A stretch of 64,000 nt of DNA from Halomonas sp. McH1-25 (GCF_022348165.1 NZ_JAKRFI010000002.1:372001-436000), one strand, 5' to 3'. Positions 1-9,405 are shown, counted from the first letter of the stretch. Numbers and translations are program-made. The notes: generated by a model from the letters alone, not told the origin.

Positions 1-931
1 GGATGCGCAGCGAGCCCATGTCCGGGCTCGTCAAGCGCCCCATCAGCTTCTTGCAGCCCGGCTTGCCATCCATGGTCATCGATACGATGCCGTCCAACAG
101 CGGGGTGCGCGTCAGGCGGTTGCGCTTGCCGAAGCGCTTCAACTGCCAGGGCACCTGCTCGTTATCCCAGTCCGACTGCTTGCGGGCGACCAGCGACTTG
201 TAGACCGGCGTGGCGCGTGGATCTTCGGTGTCGTCGAATTCCTGCAGCGAGTTGAGCAGTTCCGGATGGGCGCCGTTACAGTGATAGCACTCGCGGTTGT
301 TCTCGATGACCAGTTTCCAGTTGGCCTGCTCGACGATGCTCGATTCCACGGCAACCTTGACGTTGTCCATCTGATACGGCTCGAGGTAATGCTCCAGCGT
401 TACCAGAAAGTCGTCGATCGCGGGCGGAGCGTCGCTCAGGTTGATGAAGATGAAGCCGCCGGCCGTCCGAACATGGACCGGCTTCAAGCCATAGCTGGCG
501 AGGTCGAAGTCATCGCCCATGTCGCTGCCGGCGAACAGCAGCCGGCCATCGAGTTCGTAGGTCCACTGATGGTAGGGACAAACCAGCTTGGCGACTTTGC
601 CCTTGTCCTTCACGCACAGTCGCGAACCGCGATGCCGACACACGTTGTGGAAGGCATGGATCTGCCCCTCGCCACCGCGCACGATGACGACCGGATTGCT
701 ACCGATATCCACCGTCATGAAGTTTCCCTTGCTGGGAATCTCGCAGGTCATACCGGCAAATAGCCACTCTTTCTCGAAGATTTCCTGCATGTCGAGAGCG
801 AACAGCCTGTCATCGTTATAGAAGGGTTGGGGAAGAGAAAAGGTGCGAGCCCTGTTCTGCAGCATGTCGGCAGTCGCCTCGCGAGCCGTGGCCAAGGGAT
901 CGTCCAATTTTTGAGAAGCTATCAGGTCCAT
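1..931 (-). CDS. gbcA: Glycine betaine monooxygenase, Rieske oxygenase subunit GbcA (C-terminus beyond window)
   Basis: Likely oxygenase component that demethylates glycine betaine to dimethylglycine, releasing formaldehyde. About 310 residues are visible before the gene runs off the left edge. A Rieske [2Fe-2S] site is present as C98-x-H100 and C118-x2-H121. A mononuclear-iron motif of the type ECYHCNGAHPE follows in the catalytic domain. The ATG at 931 has an AAAGGA ribosome-binding site just upstream. It is divergent from gbcB, its predicted reductase partner, and the downstream C1 genes fit betaine use. A related Rieske enzyme for stachydrine or carnitine is possible, but the sox, glyA and fds context favours betaine. 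Confidence 0.88.
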   Translation of the reverse strand, partial: MDLIASQKLDDPLATAREATADMLQNRARTFSLPQPFYNDDRLFALDMQEIFEKEWLFAGMTCEIPSKGNFMTVDIGSNPVVIVRGGEGQIHAFHNVCRHRGSRLCVKDKGKVAKLVCPYHQWTYELDGRLLFAGSDMGDDFDLASYGLKPVHVRTAGGFIFINLSDAPPAIDDFLVTLEHYLEPYQMDNVKVAVESSIVEQANWKLVIENNRECYHCNGAHPELLNSLQEFDDTEDPRATPVYKSLVARKQSDWDNEQVPWQLKRFGKRNRLTRTPLLDGIVSMTMDGKPGCKKLMGRLTSPDMGSLRI

Positions 932-1291
932 ACCAAATATCCTTTTGGAACGCCGCCTCCCCGCGAGAGCGGCGATGCAGTTAAGGGTTGATGTTGTTGT
1001 CGTACAAGGCCTGGCATTGGCGCATGGCGTCATCTGGCGACTGTATTTGTTGGCCGATTGTGGTACATGCCCAACCCGGTCAATTGTCTATTCGCGACCT
1101 CAGGTGACGTAACGGCGACTTAGTGACCGTAGTGCTACCCGGTAGTGGGTGAGGGAGGCATGTGCGTGTCGCTGACAGACAAGTCGGCCGTTCAACGCGT
1201 ACCCAGAATGCGAGCATGAGAGGGCGCTGGACCGTGAGAACATTACGGGACGGTGTAGGCATAGCCACGGCACTGCCAGGCAGAGATAACG
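932..1291. promoter_or_regulatory. Divergent gbcA/gbcB promoter region
   Basis: This 360-base gap between divergent genes must hold both promoters. No convincing open reading frame is present. The short word TAGTG occurs three times in direct orientation (1121-1125, 1130-1134, 1143-1147), which could be regulator half-sites. In pseudomonads the AraC-type activator GbdR controls the equivalent genes. I cannot assign a GbdR site here by eye. Confidence 0.45.
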
Positions 1292-2398
1292 ATGACAATG
1301 AACTTCTTCAATCCGGTCACGACCCAGACCTGGACCAACGGTCGCCACTCGGTACGCTGCGTCAAGGTGATTCAGGAAACCTGGGATGTACGTACGTTCT
1401 GCTTCATGGCAGAGCAGCCTGTATTGTTCTTTTTCAAACCGGGGCAGTTCGTGACGCTGGAGCTGGAGATCGAGAACGAGCCGATCATGCGCTCGTATAC
1501 CATCTCCAGTTCGCCATCCATTCCCTACAGCTTCTCGATCACCGTCAAGCGGATCCCGGGCGGCAAGGTATCCAATTGGTTGCATGAAAATCTTAAAGTT
1601 GGCGATGAGCTTGTGGTGCACGGGCCAGTCGGCAACTTCAACTCAATAGATTTTCCTGCCGATAAAGTCCTGCTCCTTTCCGGTGGTGTAGGCATCACGC
1701 CATTGATGTCGATGACGCGTTGGTTTTTCGACACCAATGCCAATGTCGATGTCGAATTCATTCATAGCGCCAGGGCGCCACGCGATGTCATTTATCATCG
1801 TGAACTGGTGCATATGTTTTCGCGCATACCTGAATTCAAGCTACATATCGTATGCGAAAACAAAGAGGACATCGGCGAGGCGTGGGCCGGTTACCGTGGC
1901 TACCTGACGCAGCCAATGCTGGAATTGATGGCGCCCGATTTTCTTGAGAGAGAGATTTTCTGTTGCGGCCCTACGCCGTACATGAATGCCATCAAGAATA
2001 TTCTGCGTAGCAATGGCTTCGACATGAGCCATTATCACGAAGAATCGTTCGGGGCGACTCCCCTGGATGTGCGTGAAGACGTGCTTGAGTTGGCCGAACA
2101 GGCCGAGGCAGAGGCGGAAGACATCGATTACGCAGATCTGATCAGCGTCGAATTCGCCGGTTCGGGGAAAAGCGTACGTATCCAGCCTGGCGAGACAGTG
2201 CATGCGGCTGCATCGAAGCTGGGACTGCATATACCCAAGGCGTGTGGCATGGGTATATGCGGCACGTGTCGAGTCGGACTCAAATCCGGTGAAGTGGAAA
2301 TGGATCACAACGGGGGCATCACCGAAGAGGATATCGAAGAAGGCTATATCCTGTCTTGCTGCAGTCGACCGAAAGGTAACCTGGTAGTGGACTTCTAG
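1292..2398 (+). CDS. gbcB: Glycine betaine monooxygenase reductase subunit GbcB
   Basis: This 368-residue flavin/iron-sulfur reductase should pass electrons from NAD(P)H to GbcA. The N-terminal FAD domain has the R67-S-Y-T flavin motif. The NAD domain has GGVGITPL near 131 and CCGPTPY near 224. A plant-type [2Fe-2S] ferredoxin domain occupies the C-terminus, with C318, C323, C326 and C356. That order (FAD, NAD, ferredoxin) and the length fit GbcB-type reductases. The start at 1292 gives MTMNFF; the ATG two codons later (1298) is an alternative, and neither has a strong ribosome-binding site. It is divergent from gbcA. Confidence 0.88.
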   Translation: MTMNFFNPVTTQTWTNGRHSVRCVKVIQETWDVRTFCFMAEQPVLFFFKPGQFVTLELEIENEPIMRSYTISSSPSIPYSFSITVKRIPGGKVSNWLHENLKVGDELVVHGPVGNFNSIDFPADKVLLLSGGVGITPLMSMTRWFFDTNANVDVEFIHSARAPRDVIYHRELVHMFSRIPEFKLHIVCENKEDIGEAWAGYRGYLTQPMLELMAPDFLEREIFCCGPTPYMNAIKNILRSNGFDMSHYHEESFGATPLDVREDVLELAEQAEAEAEDIDYADLISVEFAGSGKSVRIQPGETVHAAASKLGLHIPKACGMGICGTCRVGLKSGEVEMDHNGGITEEDIEEGYILSCCSRPKGNLVVDF

Positions 2399-2425
2399 GG
2401 AATTTTTAAAATTCGAACGACCGTG

Positions 2426-2464
2426 CATGGGCATGGCACATCCTCCTGGTGTGCCATGCCCATG
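2426..2464 (+). promoter_or_regulatory. Perfect 15-bp hairpin between gbcB and fdsG
   Basis: The arms at 2426-2440 (CATGGGCATGGCACA) and 2450-2464 are exact reverse complements around a 9-base loop. There is no T-run after the stem, so a classic intrinsic terminator is unlikely. It lies just before the ribosome-binding site of fdsG (AAGGAG at 2491-2496) and could act as an mRNA stabiliser, an attenuator or a processing site separating gbcB from the formate dehydrogenase operon. Confidence 0.6.
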
Positions 2465-2505
2465 TCTCTCGTCACGCCAGCGAGAATGATAAGGAGAACA
2501 GCGCA

Positions 2506-2952
2506 ATGCCTGCCAATACTAATAACATCGAGCGCTCTAACTCACTCGTGGAAACCATTGTCGAGTCGCATCGTCATCGCCCCGGGGCGCTGCTGCCCGT
2601 GCTCCATGAGATCCAGGCATCCTTCGGCTTCATTCCAAAGGATGCGGTGACACCGATCGCCGACGGCCTCAACCTGTCGCGTGCCGAAGTGCATGGGGTC
2701 ATCAGCTTCTATCACGACTTTCGTTACGTGCCGGGACCGTCGGTGCGCGTCTGCATGGGCGAGGCCTGCCAGTCCATGGGATCGGCAGCGCTGCTGGAGA
2801 GCGCCAAGGCGCTCTTCGGCGACGGCGTCGAGCCGGTGTACTGCGTGGGCAATTGCGCCTGCGCACCCAATGTCGAGATCGCGCATGCCTACCATGGCCG
2901 CATGAGCCCGGCAAAGCTCACGTCGCTCCTGGCCAGGGAGGTGGCGGCATGA
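2506..2952 (+). CDS. fdsG: NAD-dependent formate dehydrogenase gamma subunit FdsG
   Basis: NuoE-like 148-residue subunit of the soluble NAD-linked formate dehydrogenase. It carries one [2Fe-2S] cluster with ligands C83-x4-C88 and C113-x3-C117, the thioredoxin-like NuoE pattern. It sits with FdsB in the diaphorase half that reduces NAD+. The start at 2506 is chosen because AAGGAG lies at 2491-2496 with good spacing; an in-frame upstream extension to 2449 would run through the hairpin. Its stop overlaps the fdsB start in an ATGA junction, which implies translational coupling. Confidence 0.93.
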   Translation: MPANTNNIERSNSLVETIVESHRHRPGALLPVLHEIQASFGFIPKDAVTPIADGLNLSRAEVHGVISFYHDFRYVPGPSVRVCMGEACQSMGSAALLESAKALFGDGVEPVYCVGNCACAPNVEIAHAYHGRMSPAKLTSLLAREVAA

Positions 2953-4511
2953 CGATCAGCGTCTATGTGCCGCGTGACTCGGGCGCCCTGGCCGTCGGCG
3001 CCGAGGCGGTGGCCAATGCCATCCTGGCCCAGGCGGCCGAACGCGGGATCCGCGTCGAGCTGATCCGTAACGGCTCGCGCGGACTGTACTGGCTGGAACC
3101 GCTGGTCGAGGTGCAAACGCCTCAGGGCCGGGTCGCCTACGGCCCGGTCGACCGGGACGCTGTCCCGGGGCTCTTCGCCGCCGACTTTCTGCGTGGCGGG
3201 GCGCACCCGCTGTGTCAGGGCCTGACCGAGGAAATCCCCTATCTCAAGGCCCAGCAGCGCCTGACCTTTCGGCGCGTCGGCCTCACCGACCCGCTGAGTC
3301 TCGACGACTATCGGGCCCACGAGGGCTACCGCGGCCTGGCCCGGGCGCTCGAGATGACCCCGGCCGAGATCGTCGCCGCCGTCACCGAGTCGGGACTGCG
3401 CGGGCGCGGCGGGGCGGCGTTTCCCACCGGCATCAAGTGGAACACGGTGCTGGAGGCACCGGGCGACATCAAGTACATCGTCTGCAATGCCGACGAGGGC
3501 GATTCCGGCACGTTCTCGGATCGCATGGTGATGGAGGGCGATCCGTACCTGTTGATCGAGGGCATGACCCTCGCCGGGTTGGCGGTGGGCGCCGAGCAGG
3601 GCTACCTCTACCTGCGCTCGGAATACCCGCATGCCGAGGCCATCCTCGATGAGGCCATCGCCCGTGCCGAGGCAGCGGGTTATCTGGGCGACGACCTGCG
3701 GGGCAGCGGCAAGCGCTTTCATCTCGAGGTGCGCCGTGCCGCCGGGGCGTACGTCTGCGGCGAGGAAACCGCCCTGCTGGAAAGCCTGGAAGGCAAGCGT
3801 GGGCAGGTGCGTGCCAAGCCGCCGCTACCGGCCATCCAGGGCCTGTTCCAGCGACCCACCGTGGTCAACAACGTCATCTCGCTGGCCAGCGTGCCGGCGA
3901 TTCTCGACAAGGGCCCGGCGTTCTACCGGGATTACGGCATGGGCCGTTCGCGCGGCACGCTGCCCATCCAGCTCACCGGCAACATCCGCCGGGGCGGGCT
4001 GGTCGAGCTCGGCTTCGGGGTCAGTCTCAAGGAACTGCTCTACGACTACGGCGGCGGCACGGCCAGCGGCCGGCCGATCAAGGCCGTCCAGGTCGGCGGA
4101 CCGCTCGGCGCCTACCTGCCTGCCGACCAGTTCGATATCCCGCTGGACTACGAAGCCTTCATCGCCGCCCAGGGCACGGTGGGGCACGGCGGCATCGTGG
4201 TGTTCGACGACACCGCCGACATGGCGCACATGGCGCGTCACGCCATGGCCTTCTGCGCGGTCGAATCGTGCGGCAAGTGCACGCCGTGCCGCATCGGCTC
4301 GACGCGCGGGGTCGAGCTGCTCGACCGCATCATCGCCGAGCGCGACAAGGGCGCCGATGTCGCCCAGGTGGCCCTGCTGCGTGAGCTCTGCGACACGCTT
4401 CTGAATGGCTCGCTGTGTGCGTTGGGCGGCATGACGCCGTTTCCCGTATTGAGTGCGCTCGACCACTTCCCGGCAGACTTTGGCCTGGTGGCCGAAACCG
4501 CCCACGCCTGA
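2949..4511 (+). CDS. fdsB: NAD-dependent formate dehydrogenase beta subunit FdsB
   Basis: This 520-residue NuoF-like subunit binds FMN and NADH and a [4Fe-4S] cluster. An N-terminal region of about 100 residues fits the thioredoxin-like extension of FdsB. The RGRGGAAFPTG flavin/nucleotide motif follows, and the cluster motif ESCGKCTPCRIG lies near the C-terminus. It accepts electrons from the FdsA iron-sulfur chain and delivers them to NAD+. The start at 2949 overlaps the fdsG stop (ATGA); the reading frame stays open upstream, but only inside fdsG. fdsA begins 12 bases after the stop. Confidence 0.94.
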   Translation: MTISVYVPRDSGALAVGAEAVANAILAQAAERGIRVELIRNGSRGLYWLEPLVEVQTPQGRVAYGPVDRDAVPGLFAADFLRGGAHPLCQGLTEEIPYLKAQQRLTFRRVGLTDPLSLDDYRAHEGYRGLARALEMTPAEIVAAVTESGLRGRGGAAFPTGIKWNTVLEAPGDIKYIVCNADEGDSGTFSDRMVMEGDPYLLIEGMTLAGLAVGAEQGYLYLRSEYPHAEAILDEAIARAEAAGYLGDDLRGSGKRFHLEVRRAAGAYVCGEETALLESLEGKRGQVRAKPPLPAIQGLFQRPTVVNNVISLASVPAILDKGPAFYRDYGMGRSRGTLPIQLTGNIRRGGLVELGFGVSLKELLYDYGGGTASGRPIKAVQVGGPLGAYLPADQFDIPLDYEAFIAAQGTVGHGGIVVFDDTADMAHMARHAMAFCAVESCGKCTPCRIGSTRGVELLDRIIAERDKGADVAQVALLRELCDTLLNGSLCALGGMTPFPVLSALDHFPADFGLVAETAHA

Positions 4512-4523
4512 CGGAGGTCAATC

Positions 4524-7400
4524 ATGACGGTCAGTATCTACGAACCCGATTTAGGTACCCCCGCCCCCGCCCACGGCGGCGCGCCGGTGACGCTCGAGAT
4601 CAACGGTATGCCGGTCACCGTGCCTGAGGGCACCTCGGTGATGCGGGCCGCCGCCGAGGCCGGGCTGGCCATCCCCAAGCTGTGCGCCACCGACAGTCTC
4701 GAGGCCTTCGGCTCCTGCCGGCTGTGTGTCGTCGAGATCGAGGGCCGCCGCGGCTTTCCCGCCTCGTGTACCACTCCGGTCGCCGAGGGCATGGTCGTGC
4801 ATACCCAGAGCGACAGGCTGGCCACGCTGCGGCGCAACGTGATGGAGCTGTATATCTCCGATCACCCGCTGGATTGCCTGACCTGTTCGGCCAACGGTAA
4901 TTGCGAGCTGCAGGACATGGCCGGCGCGGTCGGTCTGCGCGAAGTGCGCTATGCGCCGGGCGAGAACCATCTGGCCGCCGAGGTGGATACCTCCAACCCC
5001 TATTTCCAGTTCGACCCCTCGAAGTGCATCGTCTGCAGTCGCTGCGTGCGCGCCTGTGACGAAGTGCAGGGCACCCTGGCCCTGACCATCGACGGCCGCG
5101 GCTTTGCGTCGATGGTCTCGCCGAGCGCCCACGACAGCTTCGCCGAATCGGAGTGCGTGTCCTGCGGCGCCTGCGTGCAGGCCTGCCCGACCGCGACGCT
5201 GATGGAAAAGTCGGTGGTCGAGAAAGGCCAGCCCGAACGCGCGGTGATCACCACCTGTGCCTACTGCGGCGTCGGCTGCAGCTTCCGCGCCGAGATGCAG
5301 GGCGAGGACGTCGTGCGCATGGTGCCGCACAAGGATGGCAAGGCCAATCACGGACACTCCTGTGTCAAGGGGCGCTTCGCCTGGGGTTATGCCACCCACC
5401 CCGATCGTATCACCACGCCGATGATCCGCCGCTCGATCGACGAGCCCTGGCAGGAAGTGAGCTGGGAAGAGGCGATCGACTATGCGGCCGGCGAGTTCCG
5501 GCGCCTGCAGGACGAGCACGGCCGCAACGCCATCGGCGCGCTGACCTCCTCGCGCTGCACCAATGAAGAGACCTACCTGGTGCAGAAACTGGTGCGCACC
5601 GCCTTCGCCAACAACAACGTCGACACCTGCGCCCGGGTCTGCCATTCGCCGACCGGCTACGGCCTGAAGGCCACCCTGGGCGAGTCGGCGGGCACCCAGG
5701 ATTTCGACTCGGTGCACCAGGCCGACGTGATCTTCGTCATCGGCGCCAATCCCACCGATGCCCACCCGGTGTTCGGCTCGATGATGAAGCAGCGCCTGCG
5801 CGACGGGGCCAAGCTGATCGTGGCCGACCCCCGGCGCATCGAACTGGTGCGCTCCCCGCATATCGCGGCGACGCATCATCTCACGCTCAAGCCGGGCACC
5901 AACGTGGCGCTGCTCAATGCCCTGGCGCATGTCATCGTCACCGAGGGCCTGGTCGACGAGGCGTTCGTCAACGCGCGCTGCGAGCCCGAGAGCTTCGCCC
6001 AGTGGCGCGCGTTCGTGGCCCGCCCCGAGAACGCCCCCGAGCGGCTGAGCCAGGAACTCGGCGTGCCGGCCGAGACCGTGCGTGCTGCGGCGCGGCTGTA
6101 TGCCACCGGCGGCAATGCCGCCATCTACTACGGCCTGGGCGTGACCGAACACAGCCAGGGCTCGACCACCGTCATGGCGATCGCCAACCTGGCCATGGCC
6201 ACCGGTAACCTCGGCCGCCCCGGGGTCGGCGTCAACCCGCTGCGCGGGCAGAACAACGTGCAGGGCTCCTGCGACATGGGCTCCTTCCCCCACGAGTTGC
6301 CGGGCTACCGGCATGTCTCGGACACCGTCACGCGTCAGGCGTTCGAGCAGGCCTGGGGGGCGACGCTCGATCCCGAGCCGGGACTGCGGGTGCCCAACAT
6401 GCTGGATGCCGCCCTGGCCGGCCAGTTCCACGGCCTCTACCTGCAGGGCGAGGACCCGGTGCAGTCCGACCCCAACACCCAGCATGTCCAGGCGGCGCTC
6501 AAGGCCATGCAGTGCGTGGTGGTGCAGGATTTGTTCCTCAACGAGACGGCCAAGTACGCCCACGTCTTCCTGCCCGGCGCGTCGTTCCTCGAGAAGGACG
6601 GCACCTTCACCAACGCCGAGCGGCGCATCTCGCGGGTGCGCCGGGTCATGCGCCCGCGGGCGGGCAAGGCCGACTGGGAAGTCACGGTGGCGCTCGCCGA
6701 GGCGTTGGGATACCCCATGGCGTATGCCCATCCCGGCGAGATCATGGACGAGATCGCCCGCCTGACGCCGACCTTCACCGGGGTCAGCTATGCCCGGCTC
6801 GACGAACTCGGCAGCATTCAATGGCCCTGCAACGACAGCGCGCCCGAGGGCACGCCGATCATGCACCGCGAGACGTTCGTGCGCGGCCAGGGGCGCTTCA
6901 TGCTCACCGCGTACGTGCCCACGCCGGAGCGCACCAGCCGTCAGCGGCCGCTATTGCTCACCACCGGGCGCATCCTGTCGCAGTACAACGTCGGCGCGCA
7001 GACCCGGCGCACCGACAACGTGCACTGGCACGCCGAAGACCGGCTCGAGATCCATCCCAGCGATGCCGAGAGCCGGGGCATCGTCGAGGACGACTGGGTG
7101 GCCATCGCCAGCCGCAGCGGCGAGACGGTACTGCGCGCCGCGGTGACCGAGCGGGTCCAGCCGGGCGTGGTCTACACCACCTTCCACCATCCCGCCTCGG
7201 GGGCCAACGTCATCACCACGGACAACTCGGACTGGGCGACCAACTGTCCGGAGTACAAGGTGACGGCGGTCGAGGTGGCCAGGGTGATGCAGCCGTCGGA
7301 CTGGCAGCGCGAGCATCACGCGTTCACGGCACGCCAATGGGGCTTGCTGCCTGCCGGCAGCGACGCCGCGCCGGTAGCGAAAAGCGATGCGGGCGTGTGA
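4524..7400 (+). CDS. fdsA: NAD-dependent formate dehydrogenase catalytic alpha subunit FdsA
   Basis: This 958-residue molybdenum (or tungsten) bis-MGD enzyme oxidises formate to CO2. The N-terminus is NuoG-like. A [2Fe-2S] cluster uses C54, C65, C68 and C82; a His-ligated [4Fe-4S] uses H114, C118, C121 and C127; two ferredoxin-type clusters use C168-C178 and C211-C221. A further [4Fe-4S] precedes the active site (C245, C248, C252, C280). The active-site ligand is C373 in ARVCHSPTGYG, so this is a cysteine enzyme, not a selenocysteine one. An ATCATG junction with AGG upstream supports the start. It completes the C1-to-CO2 route for betaine carbon. Confidence 0.95.
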   Translation: MTVSIYEPDLGTPAPAHGGAPVTLEINGMPVTVPEGTSVMRAAAEAGLAIPKLCATDSLEAFGSCRLCVVEIEGRRGFPASCTTPVAEGMVVHTQSDRLATLRRNVMELYISDHPLDCLTCSANGNCELQDMAGAVGLREVRYAPGENHLAAEVDTSNPYFQFDPSKCIVCSRCVRACDEVQGTLALTIDGRGFASMVSPSAHDSFAESECVSCGACVQACPTATLMEKSVVEKGQPERAVITTCAYCGVGCSFRAEMQGEDVVRMVPHKDGKANHGHSCVKGRFAWGYATHPDRITTPMIRRSIDEPWQEVSWEEAIDYAAGEFRRLQDEHGRNAIGALTSSRCTNEETYLVQKLVRTAFANNNVDTCARVCHSPTGYGLKATLGESAGTQDFDSVHQADVIFVIGANPTDAHPVFGSMMKQRLRDGAKLIVADPRRIELVRSPHIAATHHLTLKPGTNVALLNALAHVIVTEGLVDEAFVNARCEPESFAQWRAFVARPENAPERLSQELGVPAETVRAAARLYATGGNAAIYYGLGVTEHSQGSTTVMAIANLAMATGNLGRPGVGVNPLRGQNNVQGSCDMGSFPHELPGYRHVSDTVTRQAFEQAWGATLDPEPGLRVPNMLDAALAGQFHGLYLQGEDPVQSDPNTQHVQAALKAMQCVVVQDLFLNETAKYAHVFLPGASFLEKDGTFTNAERRISRVRRVMRPRAGKADWEVTVALAEALGYPMAYAHPGEIMDEIARLTPTFTGVSYARLDELGSIQWPCNDSAPEGTPIMHRETFVRGQGRFMLTAYVPTPERTSRQRPLLLTTGRILSQYNVGAQTRRTDNVHWHAEDRLEIHPSDAESRGIVEDDWVAIASRSGETVLRAAVTERVQPGVVYTTFHHPASGANVITTDNSDWATNCPEYKVTAVEVARVMQPSDWQREHHAFTARQWGLLPAGSDAAPVAKSDAGV

Positions 7401-7496
7401 CGCCTTGTCGAGTTGGCAGGGAGGGAGCGCCGCCAGGGATGGCGGACCCGTTGCCCCCGGGCGAGGGGCGCAGTTTCTTGATGAGGAGGCAAGGCG

Positions 7497-7745
7497 GTGA
7501 CCCCCGACAAACTGGTAGACATGGCCAACCAGATTGGCAGCTATTTCGCGACCGACCCCCAGCCCGAGCACGCCCGTCGGCAGATTGCCGAGCACATGAA
7601 GAAGTTCTGGGCGCCGTCCATGCGTGTCACCCTGTTCGAGGCCCTCGAGCGGGACGCCGGGGTGGAGACGCAACTGGATGAGTTGGTGAAGCGGGCCCTC
7701 GTCGAGCATCGCGCACTATTGGTGAGCAGCCCGTCCAACGCCTAG
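7497..7745 (+). CDS. fdsD: Formate dehydrogenase delta subunit FdsD
   Basis: Small 82-residue protein of the FdsD family, which accompanies NAD-dependent formate dehydrogenases and is needed for a stable or fully active complex. Family-like signatures are an N-terminal MANQIGSYF-type helix and a KKFWAPSMR segment. Translation starts at a GTG (7497) preceded by GAGGAG. It lies 96 bases after fdsA. The FdhD/FdsC sulfurtransferase gene that usually sits between fdsA and fdsD is absent. Confidence 0.85.
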   Translation: MTPDKLVDMANQIGSYFATDPQPEHARRQIAEHMKKFWAPSMRVTLFEALERDAGVETQLDELVKRALVEHRALLVSSPSNA

Positions 7746-7754
7746 GCAAGCCAA

Positions 7755-7804
7755 TCAGCCCTCATGGCTAACGCCATGAGGGCTGAATTGACTACGGCTT
7801 TTTT
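7755..7804 (+). terminator. Stem-loop ending the fds operon
   Basis: A perfect 14-bp stem (7755-7768 with 7773-7786) closes on the 4-base loop TAAC. A run of six T's follows at about 7799-7804, some 12 bases after the stem, so it may be a weak terminator. It lies between convergent fdsD and fdhA. Confidence 0.6.
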
Positions 7805-7837
7805 GAAAGCTGTTTGCGTTCGGCCAGGGTTGGCCGG

Positions 7838-9025
7838 TTACGCCGCACCCAGCAGGCCGTGCGGATCGAGCACGAACTTGCTCGCCACGCCCGAATCGAA
7901 CTGCTGATAGCCCTGCGGCGCGTCTTCCAGGGATATCACTTGGGCGTTGACGATCTCGGCGATGTTGAGCCGTCCGTGCAGGATCGCCTGCATTAGCTGA
8001 CGGTTGTACTGAACCACCGGCGTCTGTCCGGTATGGAAGGAGTGAGCCTTTGCCCAGCCCAGTCCGAAGCGTAGGCTCAAGTTGCCAGTCTGTGCCGCTT
8101 TTTCGGTAGCGCCGGGGTCCTCGGTGACGTACAGCCCGGGGATACCGATGGAACCGGCTTCCCGGGTCACTTCCATCATCTGGTTCAAGACCACGGCGGG
8201 TTGTTCCTTGCCGCCATGGCCCACCGCCTCGAAGCCGACTGCATCGATGGCGCTGTCCACCTGGGGCTCGCCGACGATCGCCGCGATCATTTCGCCGAGT
8301 CGATCGTGCTTGCTGAGATCCACTGGCTCGAACCCCATCTTGCGGGCATGCTCCAGGCGTTGGGGATTGAAGTCGCCGATCATGACCACGGCGGCGCCCA
8401 GCAGACGGGCCGAAGCCGCAGCGGCCAGGCCTACCGGGCCGGCACCCGCCACATACACTGTCGAGCCTACGCCAACCTTGGCATTGAGCGCGCCATGAAA
8501 GCCGGTCGGTAAGATATCGCTAAGCATGGTCAAGTCGCGAATCTGGGACATGGCCTGGTCGCGATCGGGGAACTTGAGCAGGTTGAAGTCGGCATACGGC
8601 ACCATGACATAGCGTGCCTGACCACCGACCCAGCCGCCCATGTCGACATAGCCGTAGGCACCGCCGGCCCGGTCGTCGTTGACGTGCAGACACACGCCAG
8701 TGTGGCCTTCCTTGCAGGTGCGGCAGCGTCCGCAGGCGACGTTGAAGGGGACCGAGACGAGATCGCCGATATCGAGAAACTCGACATCCTTGCCCTTTTC
8801 GATCACTTCACCGGTGATTTCATGTCCCAGCACCATGCCGGACGGCGCCGTGGTGCGGCCACGTACCATGTGTTGGTCGGAGCCACAGATGTTGGTGGAA
8901 ACGACTTTCAGAATGACCCCATGCTCAATGGCACGGCCGTTAGGCGCTTCCATCCTGGGGTAAGCAATGTCCTGCACCTCGACTTTGCCCGGACCGATAT
9001 AAACGACACCACGATTGTCTGGCAT
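7838..9025 (-). CDS. fdhA: Glutathione-independent formaldehyde dehydrogenase FdhA
   Basis: This 395-residue zinc-dependent, medium-chain alcohol dehydrogenase-type enzyme oxidises formaldehyde to formate with NAD+. The catalytic zinc site is in STNICGSDQH. The structural zinc loop is CGRCRTCKEGHTGVC. The Rossmann fold has GAGPVG. Length matches Pseudomonas FdhA (about 398). The ATG at 9025 is chosen over the one at 9058 because AGAGGAA precedes it and the protein then starts MPDNRGVVY like its family. It would detoxify formaldehyde released by GbcAB and sarcosine oxidase. Confidence 0.93.
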   Translation of the reverse strand: MPDNRGVVYIGPGKVEVQDIAYPRMEAPNGRAIEHGVILKVVSTNICGSDQHMVRGRTTAPSGMVLGHEITGEVIEKGKDVEFLDIGDLVSVPFNVACGRCRTCKEGHTGVCLHVNDDRAGGAYGYVDMGGWVGGQARYVMVPYADFNLLKFPDRDQAMSQIRDLTMLSDILPTGFHGALNAKVGVGSTVYVAGAGPVGLAAAASARLLGAAVVMIGDFNPQRLEHARKMGFEPVDLSKHDRLGEMIAAIVGEPQVDSAIDAVGFEAVGHGGKEQPAVVLNQMMEVTREAGSIGIPGLYVTEDPGATEKAAQTGNLSLRFGLGWAKAHSFHTGQTPVVQYNRQLMQAILHGRLNIAEIVNAQVISLEDAPQGYQQFDSGVASKFVLDPHGLLGAA

Positions 9026-9405
9026 GCTGATTCCTCTTGTGCGTTTCGCCATGGTCACATTTGCAGAGAAAGACCACGTCGGATTGGTTGGTGCTCTGAC
9101 ACCTTGTGTTCGGCCGTGCCAAGCGTGCGCTTGGACTTCAAGCGTGGCTCAAGCGCAAGAGGGAGAGTTATCCATGGGCGACATTGGATAATAAATTGAC
9201 GACGTAGTGATTTGTCGTCCTGATGTTATGTCGTCTTATCGACCTGCATGTCGCAAATACACCGAGCGGTGACGTCGTTAAGCATCTTGGGCTGCGGGGC
9301 CAGCGATACCATCGCGGCAGGATAGCGTTCGTAGATGGCCAGATTCGATTCTCCGACGCTACACATGGCCAATACCGGACAACAAATGAATGACGAGGAG
9401 GCGAC
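9026..9405. promoter_or_regulatory. Divergent fdhA/glyA intergenic region
   Basis: 380 bases without a convincing gene, expected to carry the promoters of fdhA (minus) and glyA (plus). It is less GC-rich near 9185-9240. I see no confident operator, glycine riboswitch or terminator. A 62-codon minus-strand frame at 9226-9414 overlaps the glyA start and is not called. Confidence 0.4.

Noticed and set aside
4551-6866. 771-codon minus-strand frame opposite fdsA
   Set aside because: It is an antisense shadow of a GC-rich gene whose plus-strand reading has all cofactor motifs.
9150-9405. Possible glycine riboswitch before glyA
   Set aside because: Only a GGAGAG-like word is present; the paired elements of the aptamer are not visible.
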